Assembly (NCBI GenBank): GCA_023614405.1
Contig: CM042691.1
Span: 179,896,927 to 179,960,926, forward strand
Reading direction: 5' to 3'
DNA from: Avena insularis
Lineage: Eukaryota; Streptophyta; Magnoliopsida; Poales; Poaceae
DNA: 64,000 nt
This document shows, one piece after another, positions 11,023-23,139 of this stretch. Below the pieces are notes generated by a model. It saw only the letters and a list, made by a program, of their open reading frames with translations. It was not told where the DNA came from and searched no databases. The translations under genes and the position numbers were made by a program. Position 1 is the stretch's first letter. The number at the start of each line of letters is the position of its first letter.

Positions 11023-13115
11023 GTTGGAGGTGATCCTAGGAGCAAAAATAGGATGTGGACAGATCCCTCACCGATCTGGAACCGACGACATGGTTTCTGG
11101 CACTTGCCTTACTAGGCATCTTGAAACTTTGGCACAACCTCGATGTGATGCACATTGAGAAAAACATCTGCAACAACTTTGTTGGCACACCACTTGAACT
11201 TGATGGGAAGAATAAGGACACCTTTAAGGCTAGGTATGATTGTGAAGCCCTAGGCATTAGGTGAGATCTACAGGTGTAACCAACCGAGATAGAGAAGGAC
11301 CTTCTCTGTCCATATGCACTGTATTACCTGAATAAGGAGCATAAGACGGGTTTCTGTCAATATCTATGGGACTAGACTTTTCCTAATGGGTTTTGTTCAA
11401 ACATGGGGAAATGCGTCAGCGTTCCTACACGCAAGATCATGAGACTTAAAACCCATGACTGCCACATCCTGTTGCAGGGAATATTGGTTGCTGGAATGCG
11501 AGGGTATTTGCATCCCGATATCTACACATCACTTGGAGAGCTGGGAAGATTTTTCAGGCAATTGTGCAGTAAAATTTGGAAACTATTAGAAAGGCTCAAA
11601 GATGAAATCCCAATAATTATGTGCAAACTTGAACACATATTTCGTCTAGCATTTTTTTATGTGATGGTCCACCTGGCTATGAATTTACCTGAAGAGGCGA
11701 TGCTTTGAGGCCCTGGGTGGATGTATCCAATAGAGAGGTTGTTGTGTACTTTGAAGAGATATGCCAGGAACATGTCACGTCCAGAAGGTTCAGTGGCATA
11801 GGCCTACATTGCTTCTGAGTGCGTGACTTTTTTCTCTAGATACCTCGATGATATTGTCACAAGATTCAACCGGCCAGCAAGAAGTGTAGGTGACCAGCAT
11901 GAATCATCTTGTGATGTGTTTGTCCATGGTGTGAATTTGATTGTTGGAAGTCATGTCACCTACTACGGAGGAAGCGATGATACTGATTTGACCCTCGAAA
12001 GGGAGCTAACCAAGATGACTTCGTATGTCCTAAAAAACTGCAAGGAGGTTAAGCCATATATCATGTATGTTCTAATCTCCCATACTTATGAATACAAAAT
12101 TGCCATACACGTAAAGATTTTAATTTCGAGTTACTCTCTGGATTGCAATCTTTACCGAGAACAGCTGGTGAACGATGGGATGCCCAATGTGAAAAGAAGG
12201 TTTGAGAGGGGATTTCAAAGATGGTTCAAGGACCATGTTTGTTTCCCTTTGCATTTATCATTGTCCTTCATATATAGCATTTCAATGCATGATTTGACCG
12301 TGTTGTTTTTCTGCTACGGTATATATAGGTCATGAAAAAGCGACAGGAGAATCCAGAAGTTGTGGATGAAGAGTTTTTTGCATTGGCATGTGGCCTAGAC
12401 TTCTGAGTAAGAACATATTAGCTTGTATTGTGGATGGTGTTTGGTTCCTCACCGCTTACCGTGAGAAGGGCAAGAAAACACAAAATAGTGGAGTAATGAC
12501 TGAAGGTTGTCACTTTGAGAAGGATATCCATTTTTATGGTGTCCTCAAGGATATCAAGGTCATGTATTTTAACTCTGATTTGGAACACCAACGATCAGTT
12601 GTGTTATTCCACTTCGATTGGTATCAGCTTGAGGGATGCAAGGATACCAAAATGTTGTATGATAAACTCTTCTGGAGTGTTAATATTACCAATTGTTAGT
12701 ACAAATATGACAGTTACATCTTGGCAACCCAGGCTACAAAAGTGTTCTATGTGCTAGACATAGGAAATGGAAAAAACTGGCGGGTGGTTCAGAAATTAGT
12801 TCAGAGATATAAGTTTGATGTTGCCGAAGGAGATGAGGAGGAGGTAGTGCATACTGATGTAGCATACCAAGAGTATGTAGGCTCTGATGATGAGACTATA
12901 TCGGAGGCTCTGCCTTTCAGGAAACATCGACTGTCTATCAAAGGAGGCCGCATCATAGATGCATCAGCGTTCAAGCATATCAGAGGTAAAAGGAAAGATG
13001 TTGAGGAGGAGGAAGTTGACAGTGAGCTTAAATAAGATGAAACAATTGAGGAGTACTGTGGTGACAAAGAAGAGGTACTACAAGATGATACTGATGAAGA
13101 GTAGTTCCAGTCTAT
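11023..13115 (+). pseudogene. CACTA (En/Spm) TNP2-like transposase remnant
   Basis: Fragments of a CACTA transposase lie in order on +, in several frames. They are: a piece with HNLDVMHIEKNICNN near 11132; LKTHDCHILLQ with ELGRFFRQLCSK and the IPIIMCKLEHIF motif (11403-11708); a piece with SRYLDDIVTRFNRP, VHGVNLIVGSHVTYYG and FERGFQRWFKDH (11823-12335); and a C-terminal part with FYGVLKDI, VVLFHFDWYQLEG and ATQATKVFYVLDIGNGKNW (12388-13035). These are signature segments of plant TNP2/En-Spm transposases, including the DUF4218 and DUF4216-like C-terminal regions. Frameshifts and stops break it throughout. The N-terminal half and a CACTA terminus are missing; the LTR ending at 11022 abuts it. 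Confidence 0.82.
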
Positions 13116-13390
13116 GGTGAACTGATGATCGTGTGCATGCTCTATCTTGCATGCTTGAAACTGATGATCGTGTGCATGCCTGTGTGCAAGCTTGTGTTGA
13201 ACTGATGATTATGTGTGCATGGTTTGTGTTGCATGCCTGAACTAATGGTTGTGTGCATGCTTGTCTTGAACTGATGATCGTGTTTGCATGCTTTGTGTTG
13301 CATGCTTGAACACATGGTTGGGTGCATGCCTATGTGCATACTTGTATTGAACTGATGATCGTGTGTCGATGCCTATGTTGAACTGATCAA
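13116..13390 (+). repeat. Degenerate short tandem repeat (TGAACTGATGATCGTGTGCATGC)
   Basis: A unit close to GAACTGATGATCGTGTGCATG, mixed with TGTGTTGCATGC variants, recurs about every 40-70 bp for some 275 bp just after the transposase remnant. It may be the transposon's 3' untranslated or subterminal region. Apparent ORFs on - (13142-13339) are produced by the repeat. Confidence 0.7.
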
Positions 13391-14121
13391 TTAGCCAAAA
13401 CATTGTGATGTTATTATGTCTATCAAACTTGGATGATCATAATCTCTTTTTGTGGTAGAAAAATTGTGCATTTATTCAGTCCACGTGGGATCCATTCGTC
13501 AGCCTCGTAGATGATGCATGTGCGAACCAAAACCGCCCACGCATGGGACCCACTCAACATACCAACTAGAAAAATTCCTCTCTGCTCCATGCCGCTCCCA
13601 AATCCCACACTAGTTCCCCCAAATCCATGCTAGAAAAAACCCTCTCTCCTCCCCGCCGCCCCTCGCCACCGATGACCAAATCCCCTCCCCACCGGCGAAG
13701 ACGGTGGCAGCGGAGGCTGCAAACTGACATGTAAGTGCTACTCGACCTTTCACCGCGCAAACTCTTCGTTGACCGGCCAACGATGTCATCGCCTCCTCAT
13801 CGCCGTCGATGTTGTTGTGTCCTTGTTCTAGTTCAACGCGTCGCCTCCTTGTTCTATATGGCAGCACCTCTACGCTCGATCTAGGTCACCACGTTGACGT
13901 TGTTGTTTAGTGCAATCTAGTTCACCACTGTCACAACATCGGTGATGATGTGCCCGACGTTGCTGCTTAAGGTGAACGTTCAGTCCAGTTCATCGGAAGC
14001 GCCCTTTAGTTTTATTCTCTAGATGCTAGCTTTACTCACTGAATTTCATTCTTGTAATAATTCACTGATTAAAATATTTATTCTAACATAATTCTTGTAT
14101 TTACTCTTTGGGGGAAAGTAG
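13391..14121. other. Region between CACTA remnant and B3 gene; possible gene leader
   Basis: It starts AT-rich, then turns CT/GC-rich (13480-13900) with runs such as CTCTCTCCTCCCCGCC that look like a cereal promoter or 5' UTR. A short ATG frame (about 13671-13733) ends next to a GTAAGT-like donor. This could be the promoter and first exon of the B3 gene that follows, but nothing in the peptide confirms it. Confidence 0.3.
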
Positions 14122-14782
14122 GATGAACTGTGAGAAACGCCGGTTCTGCGGTTTGAAGGCTACAGAGATACATGAGAAGGTTCTAAAATTGTTGCTACTG
14201 GCACTACTATATATGGCATAAAAACTAAATATTCTAAATAGTGTAATGTCTAATTTAGGCTAAAAGGGATGCCTACAAGGTTGGTGAAATCAAAGCTATC
14301 GTCATCGATGTCTCATCTGATGATAAACATGTGAAGAAACTAGTTGTAGTTTCTCGCAAGATGAAAGAAAAGATGGCGAGGCTAAGAGCTAAGGCATATA
14401 TGAAAATATTTAAATTAGTTGAGAAACCGAGGATCCTTATTTGTAGAGGTGTGGCATTGCCTATTTATATGTTTTGCTGATATTTTCTTTCTAGATCCAA
14501 GGATGATGGGGGCGAGGAATTCAATGATAACTGTGTGTTCAAAAAAATGGAATTGACTTCTGACCAAGTTTCTCCCCTCAAAGCGATAGTTAAAGGACAC
14601 AAGCCATCTATAGCATACTATGTGTGCAAGATGAACAAGTCAAATTTTAGCCCTCGAAAGGCCAAGATGGTAAAAATTTGTTATTATTTTAATATTTAAA
14701 GTTTCTTATGCACATTGAACTCTAGCCAACAACTAGTATTCTTCTTCTTCTACAGTACTTTTCAGCTAGCTACAGCAGTGCC
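14122..14782 (+). pseudogene. B3-domain (REM-like) gene, 5' part
   Basis: Exon-like pieces on + resemble plant B3 DNA-binding proteins. A possible early exon reads MNCEKRRFCGLKATEIHEK (14124-). A second (about 14262-14400) reads EIKAIVIDVSSDDKHVKKL. A third (14495-14669, after CTTTCTAG and before GTAAAA) reads MELTSDQVSPLKAIV then YYVCKMNKSNFSPRKAKM, the typical first strand of a REM-type B3 domain. An 86-bp GT-AG intron (14670-14755) leads to an exon that is cut at 14782 by the Athila-type element. Removing that element and one GTGCC copy keeps the frame open into 24509. The B3 match is from motif memory. The early exons are less certain than the third. Confidence 0.58.
14778..14782. repeat. 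Target-site duplication GTGCC (left)
   Basis: GTGCC immediately before TGATACG and again at 24504-24508 immediately after TCATCA. The perfect 5-bp duplication fixes the ends of the inserted element. Confidence 0.95.
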
Positions 14783-16161
14783 TGATACGCCCAAAACGTA
14801 TTTACTTTACCAAACACTTTTGTTATTGTTTCTCCTCTAAACTTGTGTGATTTGGATACAACTAACACAGACTGGCGTTGTGTTCAGCTGAATTGCTTTG
14901 GTGTCTAGTTTTTGTGCAGAAAATAAACTTTCAGGAAAAATCCTGGAAAATAGCCAAAACTCATATTTTACCAGAAGACTCACGGATCCAGAAGATGAGA
15001 CGGAGGAGGGCCACGAGTGGCCCACACCCCCTGGCTGCGTGGGCCAGCCCAGGCCACGCCAGGGAGGTGTGTGGACACCTCGGGAACCCCCTCGGACACC
15101 CTCTTCACCTACATAAAGCCTTCTGACCTAAAAACTCCGGGGGAGGGGGGGTCAAATTTTTTCCAGAGAGAGTTCCACTGCGTCGCCACCACCGGAAACC
15201 GCGATTCGGAATTAGAAACTTCGTTCTGGCACCCTGCCGGAACGAGGAATTGGAGGAGATCATCGCCATCATCATCACAGATGCTGATCCATCAACCATC
15301 CATGAGTGATCAATCCCCCGCTGTAGGCTATGGGGATGGTAGGGATTGGATGAGATCTATCATGTAATCGAATAAGATTGTTAGGGCATGGTGTCTAGTA
15401 TCTTTATTAGTGCTATTTCACTTTGTTGCAACTTGTTGTGCTTAATGCTTGTCACTAGGGCCCGAGTGCCATGATCTTAGATCTAAACATGTTATTGATT
15501 CATGATGATAGTATTGTTTGTGATCTTATCTGCAAGTTGTGTACAGATATCATTGTCCGGAACCAAAGGCCCCGAAGTGATAGAAATTGAGATAGCCAGA
15601 GGGGATGGCTGTGATATGAGGATCACATGTGTTCAAGGAGTGTTAATGCTTTGCTCTGGTGCTCTATTAAAAGGAGTACCTTAATTGCCAATAGATTCCC
15701 TTGAGGCCCCGCTGCAATGGGCTGGCAGGACAAAAGATGTTGTGCAAGTTCTCATTATGAGCACGTACTGCTATATATGGAACACATACCTATGATTGTT
15801 TAGTACTTGGATGCTTTATCTTATTTATCTACAAATTCCCTAGATCTTGAAGTTACATGAATAGTCTCGTCCATGCAATGCCCGTCCATCCATGCCTATG
15901 CCTACCGCACTCGAATCCTACTGTTTGCTACTATTGTTACTACTGCCTTTGTTTTACTGCTGCTGTTACTTTGTTATTGCTACTACAAAACTGTTGCTAC
16001 TGATAAACTACTGTGAGCAAGACTATTTCCAGGTGCAGCTGAATTGACAACTCAGTTGTTAAGTCTTATAAGTATTCTTTGGCTCCCCTTGTGTCGAATC
16101 AATAAATTGGGTTATACTACCCTCTAAGACTATTGCGACCCCCTATACTTGTGGGTCATCA
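14783..16161 (+). repeat. 5' LTR of Athila-lineage element C
   Basis: It runs from TGATACGCCC to GGGTCATCA, with a near copy at 23140-24503. The LTRs differ noticeably by eye (about 20 differences in the last 285 bp), so the insertion is old. A possible TATA-like ACATAAAG lies near 15110. The ORFs in it (14878-15126, 15017-15367) are LTR shadows; similar ones appear in the 3' copy at 23256-23658. Confidence 0.93.
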
Positions 16162-16172
16162 AGACTATTTTA

Positions 16173-16190
16173 GGGAGCCATTGCCGGGGA
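16173..16190 (+). other. Primer-binding site, tRNA-Asp type, degenerate
   Basis: GGGAGCCATTGCCGGGGA aligns with TGGCGCCGTTGCCGGGGA, the complement of the plant tRNA-Asp 3' end, with 3 mismatches in 18. It lies 11 bp after the 5' LTR. A tRNA-Asp primer is usual for Athila-group elements. Confidence 0.75.
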
Positions 16191-16250
16191 GCATAGCTTT
16201 ATTTGTAAGTTCACTTGGATTTATTATTGTTCGTTTCTATTCCTTTCATC

Positions 16251-17524
16251 ATGGGGAAAACTCATGATGGAAAGTTTCCTATTTTACCATCCACTACAAG
16301 AAGAGGTATAGTCCTAAACACTTCTGCTGCTCTTGATTCACCATCTGTTTTAAGTAAGTTTGTTACACCACCACCACATACACATGCTACACACACTGCT
16401 ACTACTGCTGAATCTGAAATTGCTTCTGATGCTCTGTGCTTGATGAGAGTGGTTCATTAGGTCCTTTCCTAGACGCTACTATTGGTAGAACTATATTGGG
16501 AAACACTAAAACTCCTAGTGAAGACATTATTACACCTGTTAGCTCAACTGAGTCTAGAGAAAGCTATGATATTAATGATGGTCACATTGAAATGACTGAT
16601 GAATTTATTGAAGAGTATCGAAACACACGTGGTGCTAGTGCTATTAGGTGTCTCCTTGAGAAATGTACTATTATACCTAAACTATCTCCTGATGCTAAGT
16701 TTGCTACTTCTCCCATAGACATTAAAGTAGGATTATGACTTCTATCTTGATTTATCCTATATAAACATTATTGAGAAAGAACCTTTTTATGGGAGTGAGA
16801 ATGAAAAGGATGTCGCACATATGAATGTGCTTTCCACTATGAGTGCCTTTTTTCTGATGATGTTAAGATGTGTACCTACTTTGTTGCTAAAATTTTCCCT
16901 TTTTCACTAAAAGTAAAAGCTAAAGCTTGGTTTAATAGTTTACCTCCTGGATCCGTTGATAGCCCTGATTGCTTGATTGCTACTTTCTTTCAAAAATATT
17001 TTCCTCCTAGTGCTAGACATGCTGTTTTGCTGAAACTTTTTGATTTTAAATAGGGAGAAGAGGAGAAATTGCCTGAGTCATGGACAAGGTTCTATGCCTT
17101 GATTCATGCACATCCCGGATGTCCATTACCTAAAAATGAGCTTCTTGATATATAGTATAATGGACTAACTGATGAATCTAGGACATACCTAGATAGTTTT
17201 GCTGATTGTGTTTTCAGGAAAAGAACTCCTGTAGAAGCTGAAGAATTAATGCCTAAATTAAGCAAGAATTATGATGATTGGACTATAACTGAGCCAATTA
17301 CACCTGAGCCAACTACACCTGAACCAATTGTGACTGAACCAACTCCAACACCAACACCAAGGAAGAGGGCAGTGATTGAATTAAATGATGAAGTGATGAA
17401 AGAAGCTAAGAAATGTCTTAAGGAGAAGGGTATTAGCTCTGAAGATGTGAAGAATTTACCTCCTATAGAAGAATTATGTAACACAATTCCCCACTCATCA
17501 ACTATTGAGGTACACTCTCTCTAA
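16251..17524 (+). pseudogene. gag: Gag of Athila-lineage element C (frameshifts and stops)
   Basis: Translation probably starts at 16251 (MGKTHDGKFPILP), 61 bp after the primer site. The frame shifts near 16430, again between 16740 and 16868, and a TAG at 17054 and another stop near 17152 interrupt it. The capsid-like core is clear: IFPFSLKVKAKAWFNSLPPGS near 16895, then a WTRFYALIHAHPGCPLP-like segment near 17085. A Pro/Thr-rich stretch (TPEPTTPEPIVTEPTPTP) follows near 17305. The core matches Athila-group Gag. The product would form particles that could be served by proteins supplied in trans. Confidence 0.8.
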
Positions 17525-17637
17525 CACTTTGATGAAGGTGATATTCCTTATGTAAACCTCCTGATCAATTCTTAGAGGAACTTGACATTTTTATTCTTAA
17601 GCAAGGTAATTTTAATAAACAAGTTCAGAATCATTTA

Positions 17638-18861
17638 TTGGAAAACTCTAGAGCTATTAATGATTTGAAAGATATTGTGGAAAGAACTGCTAATAATGTT
17701 AAAATGCTTGTTAAACATTTCCAAATGGTTCAAACTCAAATTGATCAACTTGCTAAGGTACAAAAAGATATGCTAGTTAATGCTTCTGGAGATAAACATG
17801 CTAATGGAATTAGAACTAGGAGTGGTGCTGCCACTCGGGATCCCTTATATCCTGAGGGACATCCTAAAAGAACTGAGCAGGATTCTCAACAAGCTAAAAA
17901 TAGTGGTAGTCCTTCTAAGAGAAAGAAAAAGAAACATAAAACAGTTGAGGAACCTTCTGAACCTCTTGTAGATAGTAATAGTATATCTGTCTCTGATGCT
18001 GAAACTGAAAGTGGTATTGATAAGAATGATGCTCCTGATCAGGAAGAAATTGAAGAAGAACCTAAAAAGGACACTAAGAATATTAAGTACACTAAGGAAG
18101 ATTTTATTGCTAATAAACATGTTAGTGAAAGAGAACCTTGGGTGAAAAAACCAATGCCTTTTCCTAATAAGAAACACAAGTCAAAGGAAGAAGAACACTA
18201 TAACAAATTTTGTGAGTGGATGAAACCTTTATTTTTGCAAATTCCTTTGACTTATTCTATTAAGTTGCCTCCTTATTCAAAGTATATGAAGGATATTGTC
18301 TCTAATAAAAGGAATATTTCTAATGAGGAAATTTCTACTTTGCTTGCGAATTATTCCTTCAATGGTAAGGTTCCAAATAAACTTGGTGATCTAGGTATTC
18401 CAAGTATTCCTTGCTCTATTAAAAATAATTATGTTAGAACTGCTTTGTGTGATTTGGGAGCTGGAGTTAGTGTTATGACTTTTACTCTCTACAAGAGACT
18501 TCAACTAGAGAAATTGATACCAACTGATATATCTTTGCCAATGGCTGATAAGTTTACTACTGTCCCTGTTGGTATATGTGAGGATGTTCCTATTCAAGTG
18601 GCTCATAATTGCTTGGTATTAACTGATTTTGTTGTGCTTGAGATGCCTGAAGATGATAATATGTCTATTATTCTTGGGAGACCTTTTCTTAATACTGTAG
18701 GTGTTGTCATCAATTGCAATCAAGGAAAAGTAACTTTTAATATTAATGACAAAGAGCATACTATCTATTTCCCCAAGAAGATTGATAGGAGCTATGGCCT
18801 GAATTCAATTGAAAATATTGTGAGCATCAAAGTTGGAGAAATATATTGTCCCATTCCATAA
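17638..18861 (+). pseudogene. Gag C-terminus and aspartic protease of element C (407-codon open frame)
   Basis: The N-terminal part is helical and Gln/Lys-rich (AINDLKDIVERTANNVKML), followed by a charged linker. A conserved block with YNKFCEWMKPLFLQIPLTY comes next (about residues 185-200). The protease starts with ALCDLGAGVSVM; the catalytic Asp codon is 18451-18453 and the motif is D-L-G-A-G where D-L-G-A-S is usual. It ends with SIILGRPFLNTVGVVINC. This arrangement is characteristic of Athila and Ogre-type proteases. The open frame is intact, but it lies downstream of a broken gag, and an RT that should follow is absent. Confidence 0.82.
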
Positions 18862-19775
18862 GAAAATTTTGAAACCATTATGATTGGGACTATTTCTATA
18901 AAGATTGAGGTAACATAATCATTTTGTGAAATGCAAAGCTTTGTTTCATATAAAATTGTTTTGGTAACAAGACTTGATCAATCTTGTTATTAAGGGATTT
19001 TAATGGACAAAACAATGCTTTCACAATGATTATACTTGCTCACTTTTATTTTTCTCCTTTCCAATCTTTGCTCTCCGTCTTGTTCGTCTTAGTTTTGCTA
19101 GTTGTTTGCTTTTTAGAGTGTCTTAGAACTTTTGTATTTTTGGTTTTGGTTTATTTTTGTGTGTCTTTCAAAAATATTTTTCTGCGAGAAAATCAATTTT
19201 CATAACCTGAAAATTGGCCAAAAGTAAAGTTTCCCGAAAAATTCTAGAAAATTCATATTAAAATTTTCCTCGAAAAAAGGGGCAGAGGGGCACCTGGATT
19301 GTCCTAGGGGGATCCACCAGGCCAGCATACCCCCTAGTGCCGCGGCCAGCCCTAGGTGGTGCCTGGCCTGGGTGTGGCGCACCCCTGGCCCTCCAAGTTG
19401 CCTCCTTCCAGCCACTTCTTTCTCTCTCCCGAAAAACACCAGAAAATTTCTCAAAGCTCGAGTTCCTGCTGTTCTTGCTCCTGATTTTCGATCTCCATGT
19501 TCAGACCTTCTTAGCTGCTGATTTTTGGAGGGATTTCTCTCCGGTATGTGCCTTCTCCGCTTGTCCAATTAGATTTTTGATTGGTGGATTGTATCTTTAG
19601 TATTTTGCTACTATAGGTGACAAGTTGTGTGAGCTTGCATGCTTGTTCTATGCTTAGAGATTTCATTTTGATGCATGTTTAGCCCTCTAGCAAGTTCTTA
19701 TAGTAGTTCCTCAACATTTATTTACTTGGAAATCACTTGGTTTGATGTATGTCTATTTTTTTTAGAAAAAGGGTC
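18862..19775 (+). promoter_or_regulatory. Non-coding spacer with LTR-like GC block; possible internal promoter and leader intron
   Basis: After an AT-rich stretch, 19190-19500 has the same composition profile as part of the element's own LTR: a GAGAAAATCAATTTT-type start, poly-A-rich text, then a GC-rich block with repeated GGCC and CCAGCC words. It is followed by CTCTCCG and a GTATGT donor-like site near 19540, and by TTTTTTTTAGAAAAAGGG just before the ATG at 19776. I infer an internal promoter with a spliced leader for the next ORF; there is no direct proof. Confidence 0.4.
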
Positions 19776-20888
19776 ATGGACAACCACACCTTTGGAGAAG
19801 TGTTTGAAAGTAATGCACCTAGGAGGACAAGGCCTTCGAGATCAGCCTCTCGAGATAGGCCATCATACAATTGGGATCTTATTGCGCCGCACTTTGGCAA
19901 CGAGGGAGATGAGGGGGATGCATACCCTTCTACCTTCCCTTATTTTACCTTTTTGCAAGCTTCAGGGATTCTCGACGATTTCCTAACTCTTGTTCGAAGG
20001 GTTGGTCTAACCAATTATATGCAGGATGAGAGTGAGCAATATGCTATGCTCACCAAAACTTTTGTGGAGAATTTCACTTTCACTAACACCCCTTACAAGA
20101 CAGATGTTTCATTCAAAATTTATGATAGGCCTATCAGCATGACATTGAAGAAATTTTGTAGAATTATAGGTATGGGCATGGCTGGGATGGTGAAGAAGAT
20201 TCAAGCTCGACCCGCTGATTTGTTGGAGCTCTACCATGGGGTAACAACTGATGATGACCGAATAGCCTAGCGCGGGAAGATAAGAAATATTCAACTCCCA
20301 GCTCTCGGATATTTGGCTTATATTCTTGCCACTAGGATTCTTGGTAGGGAGAACACTAGAAATATTTCCAACTATCATTTGGCCTTTCTAGCTGTTGCAC
20401 TTAACAATCAAACTAGGTATAATCTTGGTTCTCTAATTGCTCGCCGCCTAGCTGCTAGAGGACTCATTTATGGGGGTATTATTGTTGCACGTGTAGTTGC
20501 TGCCTTAGAACTTTCTATTGATCCGAATGATATAGTGCTGGCACCACAGAGGCTTGATCTTGCTGCCATGAAAGTGCATCACTTTGTTACTGCTAGCTCT
20601 AGCCTTGAGAGTTTAGTATATAGGATGACGTTTACTGACGGGGACGAGAGGGAAATTCCTTTGCCACATGCTACTTTGTTTAGTATTTGTAGGGGGGCTT
20701 GGTCACGCTCCAAGGAGGAGATGGACGATCAGCTACGTGTGCATGGTTTCCACGAGCTCTACCAGGGGGATGCGCCCTCTTATGACCACTCTGTGCACTA
20801 CACAGGGGCATCCTCGAGCACATACCAGGACAAAGGGGCCTCTTCGTCACATTATGGAGGCACTCCTTCTTGGCCAGGCTGGGATTGA
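19776..20888 (+). pseudogene. Extra ORF of element C, ATHILA ORF-like (one nonsense codon)
   Basis: One frame of about 370 codons starts at MDNHTFGEVFESNAPRR, broken only by a TAG at 20268-20270. Landmarks are YFTFLQASGILDDFLTLV, YKTDVSFKIYDRPISMTLKKF, then YILATRILGRENTRNISNY, ARRLAARGLIYGGIIVARV and a Gly/Ser-rich tail. It has no enzymatic motif and no membrane segment. It resembles the hypothetical proteins often annotated in cereal Athila-group elements (possibly PF03078, ATHILA ORF-1); that assignment needs a profile search. It takes the place where pol would be expected. Conservation of a near-complete frame beside a badly broken gag suggests later or stronger constraint on this ORF. 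Confidence 0.6.
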
Positions 20889-23126
20889 TCTCGACTTAGG
20901 CCAAAACCCTAAGCTTGGGGGAGGTATACCGACATCACACTCATCTACATATCATGTTCCATTGGTGCTTCATATATCCATGTTTCGCATTCTTTTTAGT
21001 TTTTTTTCTGCTTTCTCAAAACACAAAAATACCAAATATATTTTCATTGTTTCTCTTGGTTTGTTTCTTTTCTTTTTTAGCTTTGGTTTGCTTAATAAAA
21101 ATCCATAAAGATTTTGCTTTGTTTTATTTTTCTTTGAGTGGTTGCTTTAAAAAAATCGAAGAAACCAAAAAATATTTGCTGTTCTTCTTTGGTTTTGTGA
21201 AGTTCGTTGCAGGGTTCAGCGGTCCTCAATGGAGTTTGGTTTCATGTTATTATTCAAGCCACACAAGTGAAAGGCAATAATGATGATTTATGACAACTCG
21301 AGGTGTGGTAAGAGGCTCGTAATGAACTCTATTTGTCTTCATTTTTGTACATATACTCATCATTGTGGGAATTCTTAGTCTATTCATGTAAGGTGTATGC
21401 TATTAATGGATGCTTAGTAGTTCTTGCTCTCTTATGATTAGCTCCAACTTGCTAATAGTTTGTAGCATGTCATATGAATGTTTGCTCGCATTGTTCTATT
21501 CATAACTTGGTATGACATTGTGGTATCCTCCTCTGAATACTTCATTTGAATCAACTTGGCACATGCTCATGCGTGCATAGGACTGAATAAAAGTCAGTTA
21601 AGCCGCGGATGATTTATTTTGCTTCATAGTTCTTGTATCGCTTTTATGCCATAATTAGTTTCGTTTTGTTGCAAGCATGATTATGACAGTTATTGCTCTC
21701 TCGTTTGTCGCTCCCTTTCTATTGCTAGCCTTCACTTGCACTGAGTATGAGCTCTACTCGTGCTTCCAACTCCCCAAAACCAAACTTGTTAAAACGTTTC
21801 CACCATACCTACCTACTAGCATCATTGTTATTCCGTGCATATTTAATATTCCTTGTTTTCTTCCAAATAAAATGGTTGCTTGTCATGAGAAAGTTGGTTA
21901 GTAAAGCTCTCACGAACTTGATAGCACACTTTATTTTCTGGCACTTAATAAACCTGAAACATTGTGACTGTCCATGAAAGTTATATGCTTGCAAATTATA
22001 GGCTGGGAGTTAGCAGAACTGTGCTGTCATGGGGAACACTTTCAACACATGTAAGTATTATCCAGTTGATATCATGATCTTTTCTTTATGGATGTCGTCG
22101 GTGTGAAATAAAAGGGGAGCTTGTAAGTCCATGGAGTTATGTATATGTGTTAGAGAAATGCCTGGGCCGCTAGCCTAAGCCATGCCTAATCATGGTGGAA
22201 ACTTGTAGCATAACCATAGTGAGCAATCTATGAAGCATTCTTCTTATAAAAAGAGATTTAGAAAAGAGGAAAGAAGAGAAAAAAGCACCATTTCCCATGA
22301 TAAATAAGAAGATTGCTGAGATGCTCATTGTCTGATTGCCTTGTCATTTTGATATGGGATAGCTCCTGTATCATGGGGCAAGGCGTACCCCGTTGGCGGT
22401 TCTCTATGATACGCATGTACTTACTATGACAAGAACTAACCGGTAACTAAAGTTGAGTATCTTGAGGAGCGGCCCTCGTACTCAAGGGACATGAGATTTC
22501 CAGTTTATGGTCTATCAAGCATATAACTCATATTGGACCTCACTTTAAACTTAACCACTTAAAGATGCCTATGATAGGGGCAATGAGAGCTCAAAGCTAA
22601 TGAGTACCATACTTACAGCATTTGGAAGCCTTTCAAACTTTTCAAAACCTTTTCACTTCTTTGTTGAGTCAGCACTTATTCTATGAGCACCTTCTTGAGA
22701 GCATAGTTATCATTCTTACTGTAATGTGCTTGTCTTAAAACTTGGTTAATTATGTCATAACCTTGATGCTTGTATCTTTGATATCTTTATTTCTATTCTT
22801 CACTTGAACTTCCGAGGTGCCTTGGCATTTATGTTTTTCTCCACAATCAAAGGCAAGCAAGATACCACTCTATCATACCATCTTATGAGCATTGCAATGT
22901 TGCTTATGTTTATGTTTCATGCTACTTATTATTATTGTGTTGGAAACTCTTCATAGCTTGCAATGACTATTGAGTACACTTAGTTTCATACTCCTTATTA
23001 TGAATTGTCTAAGTATTGATCATATGTTCGGAATATATACATTACATGAAGCAAATATGTTCGTGAAAGTTTCTTTTATCGCACTCAGTTTTCAACTGAA
23101 TTAACTGAGGACAAGCAATAAGCTAA
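20889..23126 (+). other. Non-coding 3' internal region of element C
   Basis: 2.2 kb of AT-rich sequence. T-rich runs (20995-21180) and short ORFs (20915-21280, 21677-21977) show no recognisable protein. It ends at the polypurine tract. I see no gene here. Confidence 0.6.
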
Positions 23127-23138
23127 GATTGGGGGAAG
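23127..23138 (+). other. Polypurine tract of element C
   Basis: GATTGGGGGAAG immediately precedes TGATACGTCC of the 3' LTR. Confidence 0.85.
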
Positions 23139-23139
23139 T

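Noticed and set aside
14878..15367. ORFs in the Athila 5' LTR, repeated at 23256-23658
   Set aside because: Both copies lie in LTRs and differ by frameshifts; no domain.
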